Shown here in pieces: positions 33,869-41,154 of a DNA stretch of 64,000 nucleotides (within the stretch, counting starts at the first letter, position 1; every line of letters begins with the position of its first letter). The DNA comes from Paenibacillus contaminans. GTDB lineage: Bacteria > Bacillota > Bacilli > Paenibacillales > NBRC-103111. Below the pieces are notes generated by a model. It was not told where the DNA came from. It did no database searches and saw only the letters and a program-made list of their open reading frames with translations. The stretch covers positions 150,256-214,255 of the forward strand of contig NZ_QMFB01000016.1 in NCBI RefSeq assembly GCF_003285015.1. Reading direction: 5' to 3'. A program made the translations under genes and the position numbers.

Positions 33869-34585
33869 TTAGCGCCGCTGAAAGAAGCTTACCCGTCTTT
33901 TTCGCCAAAAAGCGCCTGCTACGCTGCACAGCTGCTTCCCCCGATGCAGCCATCCTGCCAGATCGTTGCCCGTATACCGATGGACAAAAGGCAGCTCGAT
34001 TTCAATGATGCGGAAGCCTTGTCTCGCCGCGTCGATCGTAAGGCCCACCTCCACCCCGAACCCCCTTTCGAAGCGGACGATTCGTTCCAGCACCTCTCGT
34101 TTCATCGCACGTTGTCCGGATAAGCTCGCCCTCACGTTGCAGCCGCCGAGCCGACGGACTCCGATCTGGGCTAATCGTTTCACAAGACCTAATCCGCTGC
34201 GATTGACCGGTTTGGGAAATACGGCGATCGTCATATCCGCAAGATCGGATAAAACGGGCTGAAGCAGTTTACATGCATGCGTTGCGGAATGTCCGAGATC
34301 GGCGTCGAGAAACAGAATGACATCCCCTTTCGCGAGCCGGAAGCCGCTCTCCATTGCCGCTCCCTTTCCTTCATTGCGCGGATGCCGAATGAGCCGATCG
34401 GTAAAGGAGCGGGCTATCCGCAGCGTATCGTCCGTGCTCCCGTCGTCCACTACGATGAGCTCGTCCCAAAACGGCAAACGTTTCTCATCGCCACCCAACG
34501 GCTGAGCCTGGAGCGCAAAAAGCGTTTCCCCTATCCGTTCGGCTTCGTTCCAGGCTGGAATAATTACGGAAACGGCAGTTCGCAT
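33869..34585 (-). CDS. family 2 glycosyltransferase
   Basis: 238 residues, GT-A fold: SVIIPAWNEAERIGETL, VVDDGSTDDTLRIA (nucleotide-sugar Asp), NEGKGAAMESGFRLAKGD, LDADLG metal motif. No membrane helices at the C terminus, unlike long-chain GT2 synthases; resembles dolichyl-phosphate-mannose synthase-type enzymes. Starts 22 nt inside the end of steA, so coupled to it. Probably glycosylates a lipid-linked or cell-surface acceptor with the MraY-like neighbour. Confidence 0.88.
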   Translation of the reverse strand: MRTAVSVIIPAWNEAERIGETLFALQAQPLGGDEKRLPFWDELIVVDDGSTDDTLRIARSFTDRLIRHPRNEGKGAAMESGFRLAKGDVILFLDADLGHSATHACKLLQPVLSDLADMTIAVFPKPVNRSGLGLVKRLAQIGVRRLGGCNVRASLSGQRAMKREVLERIVRFERGFGVEVGLTIDAARQGFRIIEIELPFVHRYTGNDLAGWLHRGKQLCSVAGAFWRKRRVSFFQRR

Positions 34586-35610
34586 ATCGCCTCTCTCCTT
34601 TTGGGCTTAAATAGCTTGCTTAAGCCTTTGGCATCGACCAGCCTGCCGCCCAGCAGCATGCGAACCAGCAAAGTGCTGCCCATCCCGCACCGGCCCTTCT
34701 CCAAGTACTCGACCATATGCGTATGCATGCCTACGGTAACGATCAATTCCGCTTCCGCTCCGTAGGCAAGCAGCAGCGCCATATCTTCGCTCGTACCCGG
34801 CGTTCTCATCGCTTGCGCATATAATCCGAGCCGGACTAAACGATCAAGGCCTGGAGCGTTACCGCTGCCGTAAGCGTGGACGACAAGCTCGGCACCGCCC
34901 CTAAGCGCCGCGTCGGATACGCTGTCCATATCGCCTACGATCAAATCGGGCGAAAAACCCGCTTTTCGCAGTATATCCGCCCCCCCATCGACGCCGATTA
35001 ATACCGGTTTGCGCTCACGGATGAATTCCGCAATCACAAGCAAATCGTTTAACGCCCCGTTTCCGCGGGAAACGACGACAACCGGCCGATTCGCTATGGT
35101 TACATTCAAGGGAGGACATTCATGGGCTCTCACAACCTCCGCTATTTCAATCTCCGCATAAGTAAGCGTGTTAGCGATAAAACCGAGCAGCAGCTTGTCC
35201 ATTTGACCGACTGCCCGTTCGTAAACTCTTGAGCAGCGTTCCAGCGTCACAACTGAGCATGGAATCACGTACCCTCCCGATCGGATCGCTTGCGATTCGA
35301 TAATCGCCTCCTCGCCTTCGAGGAACTTCTCAAAATCGTTCGCGGACGTTTCCAGTAAAGGGATGCCCGCTTGCAGAAGCTGCAATGCTCCCTTTACCGG
35401 ATAAGCGCCGCTAATCGACGGCTCCGTATTGATAATCGCTGCAGGCCTAACATCCATTAGCTGGGTAGCTGCAGATTCGTCCAAATCGCGATGGGAAATG
35501 ACGAGCACTTCATTCGCCGAGCATCTGCGAAGAAGCTCCTTCGTAAGCTTGCCTGCCCGCACGACCCCGCTTAGCGGGAAAGTCGACCTTAGGCGATTCA
35601 AAACAGCCAT
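34564..35610 (-). CDS. steA: SteA-like putative cytokinetic ring protein
   Basis: 348 residues. N-terminal domain (HRDLDESAATQLMDVRPAAI) followed by a thiamine pyrophosphokinase-like domain with VGVDGGADILRKAGFSPDLIVGDMDSVSD and SEDMALLLAYG; the C terminus carries a short hydrophobic stretch (GSTLLVRMLLGGRLVDAKG). This is the architecture of SteA, which with SteB affects septal cell-wall hydrolysis in Corynebacterium; Firmicute homologues cluster with a GT4-like transferase and a GT2 enzyme, as here. First gene of that unit. Confidence 0.82.
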   Translation of the reverse strand: MAVLNRLRSTFPLSGVVRAGKLTKELLRRCSANEVLVISHRDLDESAATQLMDVRPAAIINTEPSISGAYPVKGALQLLQAGIPLLETSANDFEKFLEGEEAIIESQAIRSGGYVIPCSVVTLERCSRVYERAVGQMDKLLLGFIANTLTYAEIEIAEVVRAHECPPLNVTIANRPVVVVSRGNGALNDLLVIAEFIRERKPVLIGVDGGADILRKAGFSPDLIVGDMDSVSDAALRGGAELVVHAYGSGNAPGLDRLVRLGLYAQAMRTPGTSEDMALLLAYGAEAELIVTVGMHTHMVEYLEKGRCGMGSTLLVRMLLGGRLVDAKGLSKLFKPKRREAICELPFP

Positions 35611-35830
35611 GGCGTATCGCAGCTCCTTTTTGTTTAAGGGTTCGACTTCGTTCCGTTTATATGCTATTTTCCCGAGCTGCCAGCGATTTCATACCATGAC
35701 CGCCTGAAAATGGGCGATATCCGAAAGCCTGCCCTTGTCGTAAAAAACGCAAAACCGGGAATCTTAAAGGTACCCTGCATAATCAAATGATCAAAATGAA
35801 CCGAAGCTCCTGCAGAAAGGAGGAAGCCGA

Positions 35831-36040
35831 TTGGATCGCGAAGAAATCAGAGCGCTTGAACCCAAATATACGAACAATGAGAGGCATCTTACCGAGGGGG
35901 AAGCAGCGGAAATCAAAGCGGAAGAGGAACGGCGCGGCGACGGCGAGTTTCCGCTCGAAGCGTCCCTTTTGCCGCTAGTGCCGTTAGCCGTATTCGCGCG
36001 CAGCGGCATCGATTCGCCTAACGGTATAAAGCCCAATTGA
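35831..36040 (+). CDS. small hypothetical protein, 69 aa, TTG start
   Basis: TTG start chosen because AAAGGAGG (35816-35823) is 7 nt upstream. Acidic N-terminal half (EAAEIKAEEERRGDGEF) followed by a more hydrophobic segment (SLLPLVPLAVFARSGI) too short and proline-rich for a confident membrane helix. Not recognised. First of four tiny plus-strand genes that end at one terminator. Confidence 0.6.
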   Translation: MDREEIRALEPKYTNNERHLTEGEAAEIKAEEERRGDGEFPLEASLLPLVPLAVFARSGIDSPNGIKPN

Positions 36041-36065
36041 CATTATTCGTAAAGGAGATAACCGA

Positions 36066-36245
36066 ATGCTGAATCATTTGGAAAGCGACTATGACTGCGC
36101 CAATGCCGGAGAGGATTTGCATCAATTGATCGAGCAGCTGGCATCGCTTGAAGCCAAGTCGACGCATGATCAGGAGGAGCAGGAACATATAAACAGGCTT
36201 CAGAACCAAATTCATTTCATCCGCAGCAAATGCCGTATTCATTAG
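36066..36245 (+). CDS. small hypothetical protein, 59 aa
   Basis: ATG with AAGGAGA 7 nt upstream. Helical, Gln/Glu/His-rich and probably coiled-coil (DLHQLIEQLASLEAKSTHDQ), ending QIHFIRSKCRIH. Not recognised. It lies 25 nt after the 69-aa gene and 34 nt before the next, so is in an operon of small genes. Confidence 0.65.
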   Translation: MLNHLESDYDCANAGEDLHQLIEQLASLEAKSTHDQEEQEHINRLQNQIHFIRSKCRIH

Positions 36246-36279
36246 CATCCAGCGTTAAGGAAGGGAGTGCCGAAAAACG

Positions 36280-36564
36280 ATGACCAAGCAGGACATGCAT
36301 CAGGCCGAAATCGTACGTGCCATGGAAAGCGCGAATGAAGCGATCAAAAAGACGTATGTAGCTCAAGAAGCGTACGAGCAAGCGGTGAAAACCGCCGACC
36401 CGAAAAAGATCGCGACAGTGCGCGCACAAGCCGAACAAATCGAATTGTCCGCCGAGAAAGCGCAGGCCCGCCTCCACGGAGAAGCCTCCAACCAAGACGA
36501 GCAGCAGGTTCAGCAGCTTGAGGAGCATCTCGAAGACGCCCACCAAGATATTCAGCATTTATAA
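36280..36564 (+). CDS. small coiled-coil protein, 94 aa
   Basis: GGAAGGGAG lies upstream of the ATG. The protein is entirely helical by composition, Ala/Gln/Glu-rich (AYEQAVKTADPKKIATVRAQ; QQVQQLEEHLEDAHQDIQHL) with no Cys or Trp. No family recognised. Size, hydrophilicity and the neighbourhood of tiny genes would fit a spore-associated or stress protein, but nothing in the sequence proves it. Confidence 0.7.
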   Translation: MTKQDMHQAEIVRAMESANEAIKKTYVAQEAYEQAVKTADPKKIATVRAQAEQIELSAEKAQARLHGEASNQDEQQVQQLEEHLEDAHQDIQHL

Positions 36565-36598
36565 CGGATCTTCCATTACCGAGACGAAGGAGCCGATC

Positions 36599-36712
36599 AT
36601 GAGCCAATCCAAAAGACGCCGCGAGAATGAAGATAAAATCCGCAAGCAAACGCCGCATCCGCACGGCAAAGTCAAATCGCTGAAAGAACTCTCCGAGATG
36701 ACGGATAAATAG
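36599..36712 (+). CDS. DUF6254 family miniprotein, 37 aa
   Basis: GAAGGAG lies 6 nt upstream of the ATG. The basic peptide MSQSKRRRENEDKIRKQTPH continues with PHGKVKSLKELSEMTDK; the HPHGKVKS(L/F)KELSE core is the hallmark of the short DUF6254 family of Bacillales. Function unknown. Last gene before the terminator. Confidence 0.75.
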   Translation: MSQSKRRRENEDKIRKQTPHPHGKVKSLKELSEMTDK

Positions 36713-36734
36713 TCCGGCTTCCGACCCTATATAT

Positions 36735-36778
36735 AACCCCCCTTCAAACTGCAGCTCGCAGCCGAGGGGGGTTTTTGC
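36735..36778 (+). terminator. rho-independent terminator of the small-gene operon
   Basis: AACCCCCCTT pairs with A-GGGGGGTT around a 20-nt loop, followed by a T run and GCTT. Confidence 0.85.
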
Positions 36779-36836
36779 TTGTTGCAGCATGTATAAAAAT
36801 CGCACCTGAATAAAAACCGCATGGAATTTAAGGAAT

Positions 36837-36856
36837 CGTTCAGCGCACGTTCAGCG
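36837..36856 (+). repeat. tandem 9-bp direct repeats upstream of the htrA-like gene
   Basis: CGTTCAGCG at 36837-36845 and again at 36848-36856, an 11-bp period (about one helical turn), 72 nt before the protease start codon. The layout suits a response-regulator site; the promoter below it has a poor -35, which would fit activation. Confidence 0.4.
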
Positions 36857-36927
36857 GGATATCATATTCTTTTAAGGTTAGGCCTGCATAATCAATAGTG
36901 TCAGTTACTACTAAGGAGGTTTTCGAC

Positions 36928-37797
36928 ATGAAGGAAAAAAAGACGATCGATGTTCGCCCGCGCGGAAAAATGGCGGTTATGCTGCCGGCTTTTTTGGCAG
37001 GCGCGCTGTTCATAAGCAGTTTAATGCTTGCTGCGGACAAGCTCCGCTTTTTCGGCGGAACCTCTAGTCCCTCGGACTCGTTTCAAACCGCATCAGGCGA
37101 TACCGCCTCAAGCGGCGTTACGAACGCCTCTCTTGACTTGTCCGGCACAGGCGGATATCACGCGATTGCTTCATCCGCCGGACCTGCCGTAGTCAAAATC
37201 GAATCCAAAGTGCAATCGGGCGGCGGCGTTTCGCGGCAGCAGTCATACCGGCAGCAAGGAGAGCTGCAAACGAGCGGCACGGGTTCGGGTTTTCTTTATG
37301 ACGCATCGGGATATATCGTAACGAACGAACATGTTATCGACGGAGCGGATCGGATCGAGGTTTCGGTTCAAGGCTACGATTTGCCTTTTCAAGCGGAGGT
37401 TGTGGAAAGCCGCTACGATTTGGATCTCGCCGTCTTGAAAATTACGGGCGATCAACCGTTCCCGTTTTTATCCGTCGCCGACTCCGATCAGACGCAAATC
37501 GGCGCTTCCGTCATTGCGATCGGCAACCCCTACGATCTGGATTTTTCGCTAACGACCGGCGTGCTTAGCGCGACTGAGCGTCAAATCAGCATTCCTGACG
37601 AACAAGGAACCCGCAGCTACGAGCATTTGCTGCAGACGGACACCGCTATCAATCCCGGAAACTCGGGCGGTCCTCTCCTGAATTTGCGGGGCGAAGTGAT
37701 CGGCGTCAATACGGCGGTTAATGCGGAAGCGCAGGGCATCGGCTTCGCGATTCCTGCCAGTACGCTGCATACGGTGCTCGACTCGATTAAGAAATAA
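36928..37797 (+). CDS. HtrA/DegP-like membrane-anchored serine protease lacking a PDZ domain
   Basis: 289 residues. N-terminal cytoplasmic tail, one membrane anchor (about 16-34, MLPAFLAGALFISSLMLA), a Ser/Gly/Thr linker, then a trypsin-like domain with His (TNEHVIDG), Asp (YDLDLAVLK) and Ser (NPGNSGGPLLNLRG). The protein stops just after the protease domain (PASTLHTVLDSIKK) where HtrA family members carry a PDZ domain. It probably degrades or refolds envelope proteins under stress. AAGGAGG precedes the ATG at 36928, which is preferred over an upstream in-frame start. Confidence 0.88.
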   Translation: MKEKKTIDVRPRGKMAVMLPAFLAGALFISSLMLAADKLRFFGGTSSPSDSFQTASGDTASSGVTNASLDLSGTGGYHAIASSAGPAVVKIESKVQSGGGVSRQQSYRQQGELQTSGTGSGFLYDASGYIVTNEHVIDGADRIEVSVQGYDLPFQAEVVESRYDLDLAVLKITGDQPFPFLSVADSDQTQIGASVIAIGNPYDLDFSLTTGVLSATERQISIPDEQGTRSYEHLLQTDTAINPGNSGGPLLNLRGEVIGVNTAVNAEAQGIGFAIPASTLHTVLDSIKK

Positions 37798-37907
37798 TAA
37801 CGAATCCGTCATTGTAAAGCTCCAGGATAGACTTTCTGTGTTTTTCTGTTACTATAAGTGTGAGAGGCTCCTTCCGGGGCCTTATTTGTTCATTGGGAGG
37901 AAAGTGT

Positions 37908-37982
37908 ATGGAACAAGGCTGGAATACTGAAGTCATAGTGATGGATTTGAGATTGGAAGGTGAAATCTTCTATGAACCATAG
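37908..37982 (+). CDS. candidate 24-aa leader ORF overlapping the GreA/B-like gene
   Basis: ATG at 37908 has GGGAGG exactly 7 nt upstream, the best ribosome site in this stretch. The ORF ends at TAG 37982, overlapping the start codon of the next gene (37972) by 11 nt in another frame. The peptide MEQGWNTEVIVMDLRLEGEI ends with FYEP. Ribosomes finishing here could reinitiate at the downstream ATG, so it may set translation of the elongation-factor-like gene. Confidence 0.5.
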   Translation: MEQGWNTEVIVMDLRLEGEIFYEP

Positions 37983-38409
37983 TTTAGTCGGCGCCAAAAC
38001 GCAGCTGGTCAAGCAGCTTGTCTACTTCGATGAGGAGATGAGTCATTTTCTCGATCTCTATACGCCTGTCAATAACAACGAACGAAGCAAAACGGAGCAG
38101 CAGCTGTTGAAATATACGTCATCTTTGAACCGGATACTGAATGAATTCAATGAAGATACGCTGCATTCGAAAGCTTTGATCGGCAGTAAAGTCAAAGTCC
38201 GATACTTGGAAGACAACGAAGAAGACGACTACACAATCGTTTTTCCGTCCAACGCGGATCCGAACCTTAATCGCATCTCCTTCCTGTCGCCGATCGGGAG
38301 CCGACTGCTGATGGGTGCTCCGGACGAACAATATTCGATTGAAACGCCGTCCGGCGTCATCCATGTAAAAATTGAAGGCATCAGCTATATGAATTACGGC
38401 GAAATCTAA
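37972..38409 (+). CDS. GreA/GreB family elongation factor-like protein
   Basis: 145 residues. A helical N-terminal part (about 1-60, LVKQLVYFDEEMSHFLDLYT, LLKYTSSLNRILNEFNED) followed by the FKBP-like GreA/B C-terminal domain (IGSKVKVRYLEDNEEDDYTI; ISFLSPIGSRLLMGAPDEQY; VKIEGISYM). The N-terminal coiled coil that carries the acidic transcript-cleavage tip in GreA is short, so it may bind the RNA polymerase secondary channel without GreA-type activity, like Rnk-type relatives. Translation appears coupled to a 24-aa upstream ORF. Confidence 0.75.
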   Translation: MNHSLVGAKTQLVKQLVYFDEEMSHFLDLYTPVNNNERSKTEQQLLKYTSSLNRILNEFNEDTLHSKALIGSKVKVRYLEDNEEDDYTIVFPSNADPNLNRISFLSPIGSRLLMGAPDEQYSIETPSGVIHVKIEGISYMNYGEI

Positions 38410-38463
38410 ATTATGGGGGAAACGGCCTGCATCGGATACCCTGAGCTTATGCTATCATAAAGC

Positions 38464-38498
38464 ACCAAAAAGAGTCGCAACCTGCGGCTCTTTTTGGT
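38464..38498 (+). terminator. rho-independent terminator
   Basis: 16-bp stem ACCAAAAAGAGTCGCA with loop ACC and a single G-T pair; A and T runs within the arms. It follows the GreA/B-like gene. Confidence 0.85.
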
Positions 38499-38530
38499 AT
38501 CCTCTACATTCGCACGAAAGCTTGCAAACA

Positions 38531-38580
38531 AAAAATACCGTCCTTCATTGGATCCGTAAATCCAATAAATAACGGTATTA
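38531..38580 (-). terminator. terminator of spo0A
   Basis: Outer stem AATACCGT/ACGGTATT with nested ATTGGAT/ATCCAAT. On the minus strand the outer stem is followed by TTTTTTGTTTG, 48 nt after the spo0A stop codon. Confidence 0.8.
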
Positions 38581-38627
38581 GTTGGCATGGAGAGCAAGTT
38601 ATGCGCCATGCGTATTCCCTAATCCTT

Positions 38628-39434
38628 TCAGGAAACCTTATGCTCAATCCGAAGCTTATCCGCCACCATCGCGATGAATTCGCTATTCGTCGGTTTCGCT
38701 TTCGAGATATTAATCGTGTAGCCGAAAAGATGGCTGATGCTGTCGATATTGCCGCGCGTCCAGGCGACCTCGATCGCGTGACGAATCGCGCGTTCGACGC
38801 GACTTGGCGTCGTTTTGTAACGTTCGGCGATCGCCGGATACAAGGTTTTGGTAATCGCGCCGAGAATTTCGATATTGTTGTACACCATCGTTATGGCTTC
38901 GCGTAAGTATTGGTAGCCCTTGATATGGGCAGGTACGCCGATTTCGTGAATGATGCTCGTAATATTCGCATCCAGGTTGCGGCCTTTGGAGAGCGGCACG
39001 ACGTTGGCTTTATGATGCGTGGTCGGGCTGCTTACCGATGTAATCGATTGATTGCCGGTTACAAGCTGACGAATGCGATTCGTAAGCACTTCCATATCGA
39101 ACGGTTTCAATATGTAATAAGATGCGCCGAGCTGCACCGCTTTTTGCGTGATGTTCTCTTGACCGAAAGCCGTCAGCATAATGATTTTAGGTTGCGGCGA
39201 CATATTGACCTCGCGCAGCTTCTCCAGGACGCCAAGCCCGTCAAGGTGAGGCATAATAATATCCAGAATCAAAACATCGGGCGCTTTGCGCTGCTGCTCG
39301 ATAAAACGCAGCACTTCATTGCCGTTATAAGCGACTCCGGCAACCATCATATCGTCCTGTTCATCGATATACTCCGAAAGTAAATTGATAAATTCGCGAT
39401 TATCATCCGCAAGCAGTACTTCAATCTTTTGCAA
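38628..39434 (-). CDS. spo0A: stage 0 sporulation response regulator Spo0A
   Basis: 268-residue master regulator of sporulation. Receiver domain with acidic pocket DDN near residue 10, phosphoacceptor Asp in LILDIIMPHLDG, Thr in MLTAFGQ and Lys in YYILKPFD; linker; C-terminal DNA-binding domain with TPSRVERAIRHAIEVAWTRG and the recognition region SISHLFGYTI. Starts at TTG 39434 (LQKIEVLLADDN) with GGGAGG about 10 nt upstream. Downstream of spoIVB, as in all bacilli. Regulated by a double promoter and three 0A boxes, indicating autoregulation. Confidence 0.98.
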   Translation of the reverse strand: MQKIEVLLADDNREFINLLSEYIDEQDDMMVAGVAYNGNEVLRFIEQQRKAPDVLILDIIMPHLDGLGVLEKLREVNMSPQPKIIMLTAFGQENITQKAVQLGASYYILKPFDMEVLTNRIRQLVTGNQSITSVSSPTTHHKANVVPLSKGRNLDANITSIIHEIGVPAHIKGYQYLREAITMVYNNIEILGAITKTLYPAIAERYKTTPSRVERAIRHAIEVAWTRGNIDSISHLFGYTINISKAKPTNSEFIAMVADKLRIEHKVS

Positions 39435-39482
39435 TTTCGGCTTGCCTCCCTTTTTTTACGATTATTTACATTCACTCTAAAC

Positions 39483-39511
39483 AATTTCGACAACCGGAAT
39501 GAAATTCCTTC
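39483..39511 (-). promoter_or_regulatory. sigma-H promoter of spo0A overlapping a 0A box
   Basis: On the minus strand GAAGGAATT (39503-39511), 11 nt, GTCGAAATT (39483-39491), against the sigma-H pattern RnAGGAwww-N11/12-RnnGAATww: one mismatch in the -10. The -10 overlaps the 0A box at 39486-39492. Confidence 0.65.
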
Positions 39512-39592
39512 TGTCGAAAATTATTTTTCTTTATTTTTTTTGGAAAATCCATTATAATAATTTTTTTGTCTATAATACAACACTTTTCGACA
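39486..39592. promoter_or_regulatory. three Spo0A binding boxes (TGTCGAA)
   Basis: Exact 7-mers TTCGACA at 39486-39492, TGTCGAA at 39512-39518 and TTCGACA at 39586-39592. Consensus 0A box is TGNCGAA. They flank and overlap the two spo0A promoters. Confidence 0.75.
39551..39580 (-). promoter_or_regulatory. sigma-A (vegetative) promoter of spo0A
   Basis: On the minus strand TTGTAT (39575-39580), 18 nt, TATAAT (39551-39556), upstream of the sigma-H promoter, with a 0A box just 5' of the -35. The 222-nt spoIVB-spo0A gap is strongly AT-rich and holds no gene. Confidence 0.75.
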
Positions 39593-39639
39593 AATACCAA
39601 GAATTTATGGCTATAGGCTGCTTTAACCGGTGTTTTCGT

Positions 39640-39676
39640 AAAAAAACAACTGAAAGCTAAGAAGCCTTCAGTTGTT
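39640..39676 (-). terminator. terminator containing the spoIVB stop codon
   Basis: AACAACTGAA/TTCAGTTGTT stem; minus-strand T run follows. The spoIVB stop codon lies in the loop, so the last codons form one arm. Confidence 0.8.
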
Positions 39677-40988
39677 CGTTCTGCTCTTTTTTGAGCATAA
39701 TGCCCGCGTCCTGCAGCATCCATTCGATGAAACATCCGTATCCGCTTGTCGGGTCATTGACGAATACATGCGTTACGGCTCCGATGAGCTTGCCGTTCTG
39801 GATAATCGGACTGCCGCTCATTCCTTGCACGATGCCCCCGGTTTTATCAAGCAGACGCGAATCGGTTATTTTGATGACAAGTCCTTTGGTAGCGGGAAAA
39901 TCCTGCTTCGCGATATGCACCACTTCAATATCGAATTTTTCGACTTTCTGTCCGCTTACCACCGTATAAATTTGCGCCGGTCCTTCTTTTACTTCCTCTG
40001 CAAGTCCTACGGGAATCATTTCATTCGTCACGCTATGATCCGGCTGGTGAATCATTTTGCCGAAAATGCCGAACGGCGTATTTTTCTCGATGCTGCCGAG
40101 CACCTTCTTCTCATTGGCGAAATGCGCGCGTTTCTCGCCGGGCTCGCCGTTATGGCTTTTGCTTATCGAGGTTACGTTGGAATGTACGATTTCTCCGCTG
40201 CCGACGACAATCGGCGTTTGCGTATCGATATCGGATATCACATGCCCAAGCGCTCCATAAACCCCTTGATCCGGCGCATAAAAGGTCAATGTACCGACGC
40301 CGGCAGCCGAATCACGGATATACAAGCCTAACCGGTACGCTTTATCCGATACGTCGTACGCAGGCTGCAACGTGATCTTCATCGCCTCGCCGCCGCGAAC
40401 GATATCCAGCTCCAGCGGTTTGCCGCTCTCACCCGCTTTGTTGACATGATCGGAAACCTTCGTCACATCGTTGACCGTCACGCCGTTCATTTTCATAATC
40501 ATATCGCCGACCAGCACTTTCGCTTCCTCGCCCGGCGATATTTTTCGTTCTTCCTTCGTCGTAACCAGATGATGACCGACAACTAAAATCCCTGCCGACT
40601 TCAACTTGACACCGATCGTTTGCCCGCCGGGAACTACCTTGAGATCCGGCAACACTTTTACTTTCACGTTTTTGAGCGGGATCGCTCCGAACAGCTTCAG
40701 CTGCATTTCCGTTTGCCCCGACTGTTGGCTTTGCAGATTTATCGGGTGTTTCAAATTCACTTGAAACGAGTGATCGGCCGAGCCATTGACCCGTACGATA
40801 TTCGGGTCCTTGACGATAACCTTCGCACTGACCGGCATCGATAAATGCAATTGTTTGTCCTGACCGGTAAAAAAACGCAGCTCGTGTGGAAATGAAGCAT
40901 AGCTTTGAAAAGGGGCGGATATCGTAATCATGCCGACAAAGAAGACGAGCAAAAGTCCAATCCATCTTTTACGGTTTCTGGATGTCAA
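39657..40988 (-). CDS. spoIVB: SpoIVB serine peptidase
   Basis: 443-residue forespore-secreted protease that, in B. subtilis, cleaves SpoIVFA to release pro-sigma-K processing. N-terminal membrane anchor (about 10-28), PDZ domain (LKSAGILVVGHHLV ... GDMIMKMNGVTVNDVTK) and SA-clan peptidase domain with GALGHVISDID (His) and the GMSGSPIIQNGKLIGAVTHV Ser region. Starts at TTG 40988, with AAGGAG 11 nt upstream. The spoIVB-spo0A order is conserved. I could not identify a clear sigma-F/G promoter upstream. Confidence 0.95.
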   Translation of the reverse strand: MTSRNRKRWIGLLLVFFVGMITISAPFQSYASFPHELRFFTGQDKQLHLSMPVSAKVIVKDPNIVRVNGSADHSFQVNLKHPINLQSQQSGQTEMQLKLFGAIPLKNVKVKVLPDLKVVPGGQTIGVKLKSAGILVVGHHLVTTKEERKISPGEEAKVLVGDMIMKMNGVTVNDVTKVSDHVNKAGESGKPLELDIVRGGEAMKITLQPAYDVSDKAYRLGLYIRDSAAGVGTLTFYAPDQGVYGALGHVISDIDTQTPIVVGSGEIVHSNVTSISKSHNGEPGEKRAHFANEKKVLGSIEKNTPFGIFGKMIHQPDHSVTNEMIPVGLAEEVKEGPAQIYTVVSGQKVEKFDIEVVHIAKQDFPATKGLVIKITDSRLLDKTGGIVQGMSGSPIIQNGKLIGAVTHVFVNDPTSGYGCFIEWMLQDAGIMLKKEQNEQLKAS

Positions 40989-41154
40989 GCGGGTTCACGC
41001 TCCTTCTGCCTTCACTGCTGACGATAAAGGTGATCGCCAATTGCGTACCTTTAAGGTAACCCCGCCCCCATGCTTTTATAACTGTATAAAACCTGCCACG
41101 ACAGCGCAATTCTTGCTTTCCTGCGTGTCATTCACAGGCAGCCGAACAAACGTT

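Noticed and set aside
35774..36895. 13-nt word CCTGCATAATCAA upstream of both the 69-aa gene and the htrA-like gene
   Set aside because: Many chance 13-nt matches are expected in 64 kb, and the sequences upstream of the word align only with a 2-nt offset; not enough for a shared promoter class.
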